Positions 57,431 to 64,000 of a stretch of DNA of 64,000 nt are shown here, piece after piece (position 1 is the first letter of the stretch; the number at the start of each line of letters is the position of its first letter). Both the position numbers and the translations under genes were made by a program. The stretch comes from Oncomelania hupensis (taxonomy: Eukaryota > Mollusca > Gastropoda > Littorinimorpha > Pomatiopsidae), in assembly GCA_036898135.1 (NCBI GenBank), contig CM072512.1, positions 7,063,984 to 7,127,983 of the forward strand, given 5' to 3'. The notes under the pieces were generated by a model that worked only from the letters and a program-made list of their open reading frames with translations, was not told the DNA's origin and did no database searches.

Positions 57431-58737
57431 GATGCTATATGGGCATTATTCCTAAATCAGACTCGAAGAGAGCGATCTGTAACCAAGGTACACATTCACA
57501 TGTTACGCTCACACTCTTAACATACACAACAAGAAGACATGTATCAATCACACACGTGGTTTAAAGGCAAGTCGTTATAAGACAGCGGAAAGGAAATCCA
57601 ACTTTTATATTTCAAAAAGTGTTAGGTTGCCTGCCTCCAAATTCCAAAACCCCCCATTGGGGTGCCGGGGGTTTCAGTATAGTATCACCACTTTCTGGAA
57701 ATTTTGTGCTTTAAATTCCCACTGTCGCTCTCTTTCTCATTTATTCTTTCTCATTCCTGCTCTGTTCTATCAATCTGCTATACTATCTTCTTCTTCGCTA
57801 GACCAGTCACCTACCTTTTTTCTTGAAAACTCTTCCGGGACAAGACTCCTTATTTGTGTGTGAGGTCTGTTGGATCAGCTTGGGAATATTTGACGCTTTC
57901 TGCCGGGTGGTCACCAGGGCTTCCTATGATGTTATTATTTAGCAATGTAGGCATTTTATATGTATGTGTTTTGTTGATAATTTATAATGATGTTTGTATT
58001 CTATTTTGTTTTTGTAAACGGGGCTTCGATAAATTAGAGTATAGCCTCAGCGTCCCCTGCGTGGAATGTCTTTATTGTAAAGTGACTGGCTGGTGGAGAG
58101 CTTTCAGTTTTACCACTAGGGTTGTTTCAGCAGATCTTTTATGCGGATCAGGGGTTGTCCGGTCCGCAAACTTGTTTTTTCCAACCTAGTTCCAGTCATT
58201 CGCCCAAAAAGGCAATCACCGAAGTCGAACGAAGCTCTCCGATGTGTTACGAAATGATGCTTGCATGACTACGACTAGCTGACATTAAAAATGATCGCTG
58301 TTACTTCTAATTCTGTTCGATTTACACAGATTTAGCATTTCGCAACGGTATACTTTGTTAATATGAGCATAATATTAGCATAATTATTATCGACCATATT
58401 TAATAGTTGCGTTCCTTGATTTGCATTTTGTTAGTTCTCAGCAGTAAAGGCTAATAATAGCATTGCCCATTTCCTGCCTAGAACCAAGTAGACACTGTTC
58501 TACATTATTATATTATAAGTCAGTCTCCGCGCAGCGAAGAAGCTCACTAGCTGCATATAATTATTAGACCTGTATTGTTTGTTTTATATGTAAATAAATG
58601 TATAAACTATATCTATTCTAATTGATAATATTTAGGCCTATACTTTATAATATTCGAATCTTGAAATTTCCGGAGAAGGACGAATAGGCTAAGCGAATTT
58701 TTTTTTATAACTCGAGATCAGAGTTAAATTAATAGTT

Positions 58738-58913
58738 AGTTATTCATTGCTTACAGGGTCCAGCGGACTGCAAAGAGTCGAATCAGAACCACAACATCAA
58801 GACAACTCGATATCAGAGTTAAATTAAAAGCTTATTAGTTATTCATTGCTTACAGAGTCCAGCGGACTGCAAAGAGCCGAATCAGGACCACAAAATCGAG
58901 ACCACAACTTAGC

Positions 58914-58918
<5 letters not shown>
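58738..58918 (-). mobile_element. Two A-retroposon 3' ends in reverse, inside the TIR transposon
   Basis: Two copies, at about 58738-58812 and 58832-58918, each run from TTATTCATTGCTTACAG to the GGACTGCAAAGAG block. They are adjacent in the same orientation. Confidence 0.75.
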
Positions 58919-58981
<63 letters not shown>

Positions 58982-59027
58982 TAGTTATTTAGTTAAATCT
59001 TTAATTTATTTATTTGTTTTGTTTGTG

Positions 59028-59086
<59 letters not shown>

Positions 59087-59091
59087 GTTTC

Positions 59092-59174
<83 letters not shown>
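58916..59174. repeat. AGT and ATT microsatellites inside the TIR transposon
   Basis: AGT units at 58916-58980 and ATT tracts at 59031-59087 and 59097-59174. Both sit in the centre of the element. Confidence 0.95.
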
Positions 59175-59175
<1 letters not shown>

Positions 59176-60317
59176 CTACTTTAAAAAAAATTAAAAAAAA
59201 GAATAGTGTGCTGCTGTGCGTGCTCAATGGTGTAAATATGGTCAGTTACGTTTTGTTTGTTTTTGCTGAAGTTGGGTGTAACCCGAAATATTCAGATGGT
59301 GGTGTTACTGGTTATTTTTTCTTATAGATTTAACAAAGTTTTCAGATGATTTATAAATTTCCGCCCGCCACGCAACATTTTTTTAATACTTGTTTCTCAT
59401 TAAAATACATATAATTGAAATACATATAACAAATTTACTGTATCAGTTAAAAAGAATAATATTAGTTAAATAAATAATTGCTTTGGTGCTTGCAATAAAA
59501 ATATCAGTTTTTTGAGACCATTATAAACTTGCTTTGCCTTGTACTGAAGTGACACCAACGTCTCCATAGCGCTTTGAAGTTTTGTCATGGTTTTATTGTT
59601 GATATAGATGTGAAATCACATTGTGTGCTTTAGGTGTTATGTATTACTTTTACTCCTTATTACTAATTGTGTCAGTATATTATTCATCATAAAATAATAA
59701 TAATAATACTAACTGCTTCAAAATGCAAATCTCGACTTGAGCTTGAAGCGGTGCAGATCGAAATAGAATTAGATCTAGCAGCGGCTATTTTTATGCACGG
59801 ATGTTTTACCACAGGCGCTGAAGTCTTTTCTTTTGTCTTTGTAAACTCCTAAATACGTACGTAGTATAGTATGTAATTGAGGCCTACGAAAGACGAGACT
59901 TCCAAGCCTGTGGTTTCACGTAGTCCTGCCAGCATTCGTTCGTAAAACATCGGATAGCTTCGCTCGACTCGGAGAGCTTCGTTCGACTTCGGTAATTGCC
60001 TTTTTCGGGAAAGTGACTGGAACTAGGTTGGAAAAAACAAGTTCGCGTCCGGTCCTGATTTGGCTCGGAAGAGTCCGCTGACCTAAAGCAATAATCATGT
60101 AATGTAATGTAATTCCAAAACTGTGCTTCTTCTTATTCAACAATAAACAACAATAATAAAACGTTCAGTTCAGTATTTCATGTATCGTCTGTTCACATTA
60201 GATGGTGATTTTAAACACACACTCACGCACACACTCTCACAGCTGTTCATACTCGCACACTCATCTACCAGCCATCTTAATTATTAAACAGTTTAATAGA
60301 ATAACCATCACAGCAAC

Positions 60318-60339
60318 AACAACAACAACAACAACAACC

Positions 60340-60385
<46 letters not shown>
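60318..60385. repeat. CAA/CCA microsatellite
   Basis: CAA units broken by CACCAC, between the A-retroposon and the LINE. Confidence 0.93.
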
Positions 60386-60873
60386 GATTATCACCTTAAT
60401 CATAATGATGATGAACGATAACTGAACGACAAGAATGACTAGAGGTTCAATAAAAATGTTAGTAAATCATATTTATCGGGTAATTTGGCATTGCAAAAAT
60501 AATGTGAGCGCTAGTTCCAACGTTTCCCGGCGTGTAGTAAGAGGCGACTAACAGGGGTGATGTAAGCACAGCATTACTGGGCGAAAGTCTTCTATACAGA
60601 AGTCACCGGTCAGGACGGAGAAACCTCATGTTACTACAGGTTCAATGACAACATCCTCGGGGCCAAGGCGAGCCACATTGTATTCGTGGATATCGGCTGT
60701 GGCCAACAGCCTGGAGAGGATTGGGTCCTGCCAGGTCTTTCTTGCCCAAGACACACTGCATGATGAATAAAACCATTTACTCCATACCGGATCGGTCGTC
60801 GCCCGGGTCAACAAGGACCGCGCCTTCCGTTGGCCACCAGGACGGAGGCGATAAGTATGCTACTGATGGACAA

Positions 60874-61720
60874 CTTAGCAAGATCCGCACCAAAAATAAC
60901 ATCGTCATAGGAACCTGGAATGTTTAGGACCCTAACTGCGGAGGGAAAATTAGAAGAACTGACCCAAGAACTGGACCACTATCGATGGAACATTCTACGT
61001 ATCAGCGAACTTAACTGCCCTGGAAAGGCTTAGGTGAAACAACGACCGACAAAGGCCACAACCTTTATTTCAGCGGTAGAGATGACAGGCACGAACACGG
61101 CGTTGGATTCTTGGTTCACAAGAACATTCTAGCCACTGTCATGGGTGGCCGCCCAGTCTCCAGTAGACTCATTACCATCCGTCTGAGTGCAGCCCCATTC
61201 AACATCACCATCATCCAGCCCTATGCCCCAACATCGGACTATGACGACAGCAAAGTGGAGGACTTCTATGAAAAACTAAAGGCGGTCCTTCACCAAGTGC
61301 CGGAGAAGGATATAGTCATAGATGAAGGCGACTGGAATGCCAAGGTTGGCCAAGATGCGCACCACAACTGGACCCCACTGCAACAACGAGACACGTGACA
61401 GGGGTCTGAGACTGTTGGAGTTTACCAGATACAACAAGCTGATACTGGCAAACACGCTTGGTGGGTGGTGGTGGTGGTGGTCCATCTATCCAAGACTTTT
61501 TGTTCTTCGGTAAGGCATGGTCTCCACTAAAAATCCATACGACGATGGACATGGCACAGTCCCGGCGGGGAGCATCACAACCAGATCGACTACATCATGG
61601 TCAAGAAACGCTTCAGATCAAGCATCAACATTGGCAGGACACGCACTTTTCCAGGAGCAGACATCGGAAGTGACCGCGGTCTCGCGATGATATTTTTTCC
61701 GGCTCCACTTGAAGAGAGTA
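60874..61720 (+). pseudogene. LINE endonuclease region, frameshifted
   Basis: Readable pieces include IRTKNNIVIGTWNV at 60886-60927, HGVGFLVHKNILATVMGG near 61090-61150, IIQPYAPTSDYDDSKVEDFY near 61210-61270, GDWNAKVGQD near 61327-61356, and RRWTWHSPGGEHHNQIDYIM in another frame near 61540-61600. These are APE-endonuclease motifs. Frame changes and an 80-bp foreign insert at about 61462-61540 break the gene. Confidence 0.8.
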
Positions 61721-62319
61721 AACACAGCAAAGTGCACTAGACTGAAATTCGACCTGAACAAACTGCAAGACCCGGAGGTGGCAGAAATATTTCAGGCCAC
61801 AATTGGAGGGAAATTTGCACCACTGCTCATTTTGGGAACTGGTGAAGTAGATGTCAACACCATGACCACGACCTTAAACTCAGCTGTGACAGATGCTGCC
61901 CACTGAGATCCTTGGCAAGCACCGGCCAAAGAAGAAGCTGTGGATCCCACCTGAACTTTTGAACCTGTGTGATAAACGAAGAGAGATGAAAAAGAAAAAG
62001 AACACCTTACAGGGAGCCGGTGCCTACCGAAAAATCAACAATGACATCCGAAAAGGCATGCGCACAGCAAAGAATAACTGGATAGAAGAGATATGCCAGG
62101 AAATACAGAACAGTCTGAACAAGAACAACAGCAAGAAGGCCTACCAGACTGTAAAGCGGCTGACAAGTGTTAAATAGCCCAAGGTCTCCACGATCCAAAG
62201 CAAGTCTGGCATATGCCTTACCGAAGAACAAGAAGTCTTGGATAGATGGACAGAATACTGTTCTAACCTTTAAAACCACACACCAAACGCTGACCCATCA
62301 GCTCTAGCATGTCCAGAGA

Positions 62320-63300
62320 ACAGAGAGGAAGAAGAAATCCTCCCAAATCTCCTAGAAGAAGTTGAGGCAGCAGTGCATTCGCTGAAGAAAGGGAAGTCAG
62401 CGGGAGTGAACAACATACCCGCGGAAGTGCTTAAAGCAGGAGGAGAAGCGATGATTGACGCACTCACCATTATCTGTAACAAGATCTGGCAGAGTGGGGA
62501 GTGGCGTACACCATGGACCCAGTCGCTTGTCATCACTCTTCCCAAAAGAGCTAACCATCAGGAATGTGAAAATTACCGCACCATCAGCCTCATTAGCCAA
62601 CCCAGCAAGGTTCTCCTGAAAATAATACTCAACAGGTTGAAACCCCAAGCTGAATAAATCATAGCTCAAGAACAAGCAGGATTCATGGCAGGGCGAAGTA
62701 CCACTGAACAGATTTTCAACTTCAGAATAATCTGCGAGAAATACCTACAGCACCAGCAACATCTATATCATGTGTTCATAGACTTCAAGAAGGTGTTTGA
62801 CTGAGTCTGGCATGCAGCTCTGTGGGCAACCATGAGAGTGTACAACATCAGCTCTAAAATTATTGAAGTCATCAAAAGCCTGTATGACACTGCTTCCAGT
62901 GCAGTCCTCCACAACAGCGCCATCGGAAACTGGTTCAGAACAATAATCGGTGTTCGTCAAGGATGCCTACTCTCTCCAACACTCTTCCACATCTTCCTAG
63001 AGCGCATCATGTCAGATGTATTTGCAGATCACGAAGGAACAATCAGCATAAGGGGAAGGGTAATCTCCAACCTCCGTTTTGCGGATGACATTGATGGATT
63101 GGCTGGAGAGGAACAAGAACTTAAATAGCTTGTACAGAGGCTTGACACCACCTCCAGAGCTTATGGAATAGAAATAAGTGCAGAGAAGACCAAAATGATG
63201 AGCAACAACACCAATGGCATCAACATGGACATCAAAGTCCAAGGACGATCCCTCAACACAGTGCATAGCTAAAAATATTTAGCAGCCATTGTATGAGACA
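62320..63300 (+). pseudogene. LINE reverse transcriptase region, broken
   Basis: The text includes LKKGKSAGVNNIPAEVLKAG, RANHQECENYRTISLISQPS, IIGVRQGCLLSPTLFHIFLE and NLRFADDIDGLAGEEQE, with FADD as the catalytic box. In-frame stops (for example after KPQAE near 62655 and in EQELK* at 63126) show it is not functional. Confidence 0.85.
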
Positions 63301-63497
63301 ATGGGTACCGACATGAAGTCCTCTCCAGGATCGCACAAACAACTGCTGCCCTGGCGAGGTTGAAGCCAATTTGGAAAGACAGGACCATCAGCCTACATTC
63401 CAAGGTGAGACTGCTGCGCTCCCGTGTCATCTTCAACTTCCTATATGCTTGCGAAATATGGACATTTACAGCAGATCTACAATGAAGAATACAAAGC

Positions 63498-63875
63498 ATG
63501 GAGATTAGGTGCTACAGAAGACTTCTGTGCATTTCCTATATCCAGCACATCACCAACGACGAAGTCCGACAGACCATCACACAAGCCATTGGACAACACG
63601 ATGACCTGCTCACAGTGGTGAAAAAACGTAAACTCCGATGGTATGGGCACGTCACCAGATCATCAGGTCTTGCAAAGACCATCCTGCAAGGCACAGTGCA
63701 AGGGGGTAGAAGATTAGGGAGACCGAGAAAGAGGTGGGAGGACAACATTCGAGAATGGACTGGTTTGACACTGAGCGAAACAATCAGGGTTGCTGAGGAC
63801 AGGGAAAAATGGAGTACGCTGGTTAAACGATCATCTGTGGTGCCCCTACGACCTCCGAGTTACGGGACAGGATAG
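63498..63875 (+). pseudogene. LINE C-terminal ORF segment
   Basis: A 125-residue open stretch begins MEIRCYRRLLCISYIQHITN and continues through KKRKLRWYGHVTRSSGLAKT. This region follows the reverse transcriptase in this LINE family. Related copies lie at 9503-10108, 14150-14546, 26577-26750, 34800-35167, 44716-44896 and 55598-55780. Confidence 0.8.
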
Positions 63876-64000
63876 GATAGGATAGTTCCAACTCTTCTCT
63901 CGAGGTCATTCTAGTGCAGACCCCGTGCACTTGCCTAGGCTATACTAGAGGAAACTACACTACCACAACAGGTCTATAATGCTGCTAAAGCCTAAATACA

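Larger units (their letters stand above)
58166..60046. mobile_element. TIR DNA transposon, 1.9 kb, non-autonomous
   Basis: The ends are inverted repeats of about 110-127 bp: GCAAACTTGTTTTTTCCAAC at the left and the complement of GCGAACTTGTTTTTTCCAAC at the right. A 9-bp duplication, GTCCGGTCC (58157-58165, 60047-60055), flanks it. The right TIR carries an extra 18-bp partial repeat. The inside holds AGT and ATT microsatellites, two reverse A-retroposon 3' ends and no transposase. An 8-11 bp target would fit hAT, Merlin or Mutator; I cannot choose. Confidence 0.85.
57650..60113 (+). mobile_element. A-retroposon interrupted by the TIR transposon
   Basis: The 5' part 57650-58165 and the 3' part 60056-60113 join exactly at the 9-bp duplication and match uninterrupted copies such as 6901-6960. 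It ends with CATGTAATGTAATGTAAT. Confidence 0.85.
60522..63885 (+). mobile_element. RTE-like LINE, full length but broken
   Basis: A 3.36-kb non-LTR retrotransposon runs from GTTTCCCGGCGTGTAG to a (GGATA)n tail. TAGTTCCAAC occurs at 60512-60521 and 63883-63892 and is the likely target duplication, partly overlapping the tail. It encodes in several broken frames an N-terminal leader, an APE-type endonuclease, reverse transcriptase and a C-terminal tail. Clade assignment (RTE/BovB-like) rests on the YAPTSD and GDWNAKVG motifs and is moderately sure. Confidence 0.85.

Overview
The window looks like animal nuclear DNA, most likely from a marine invertebrate and probably a mollusc. This is inferred from small exons with GT-AG introns, very dense CT/GA, CA, ATT and ATC microsatellites, tRNA-derived SINEs ending in a GCGCTATATAAG-type tail, RTE-like LINEs, a Gmr1-type Ty3/Gypsy element and TTAGGG blocks. 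Nothing seen proves the phylum. There are no prokaryotic features.

One host gene is recognisable, on the minus strand. Fourteen exons between 44283 and 21277 encode a BAIAP2/IRSp53-like protein: an I-BAR (IMD) domain, a Ser/His-rich linker, an SH3 domain, a proline-rich exon and a C-terminal TNDRSAP-type tail. I found the exons by reading splice sites and matching the family. All junction phases agree, and the summed coding length is 1821 nt (606 codons plus stop). The first coding exon was not found and probably lies above 44283 or outside the window. One short I-BAR exon may be missing between 35912 and 43176.

Layout. 1-7.6 kb: a cluster of a non-coding 0.6-0.7 kb retroposon (here 'A-retroposon'), including a copy inserted into another copy. 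8-15 kb: older repeats, SINEs, minisatellites grown from SINEs, and LINE 3' ends. 15.1-18.6 kb: a decayed pogo/Tigger-like DNA transposon loaded with later insertions. 20.2-20.7 kb: an inverted-repeat element. 21.3-44.3 kb: the BAIAP2-like gene. Its introns hold microsatellites next to splice sites, a 5S-rRNA-derived SINE with two internal minisatellites, a run of palindromes, and LINE, SINE and fold-back elements. 46061-54560: an apparently complete Gmr1-type LTR retrotransposon with LTRs that look identical and a 5-bp target duplication. 54.6-57.6 kb: simple repeats and duplicated non-coding repeats. 57.6-60.1 kb: a 1.9 kb TIR transposon inside an A-retroposon. 60522-63885: a full-length but broken RTE-like LINE.

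Most of the window is transposon-derived. The most unusual points are the microsatellites placed close to the splice sites of the BAIAP2-like gene, a 16-unit tandem array whose unit resembles the 5S rRNA internal promoter, the palindrome cluster at 31.2-31.9 kb, and the LTR element's gene order (integrase before reverse transcriptase), SCAN-like gag and in-frame stop inside the protease.
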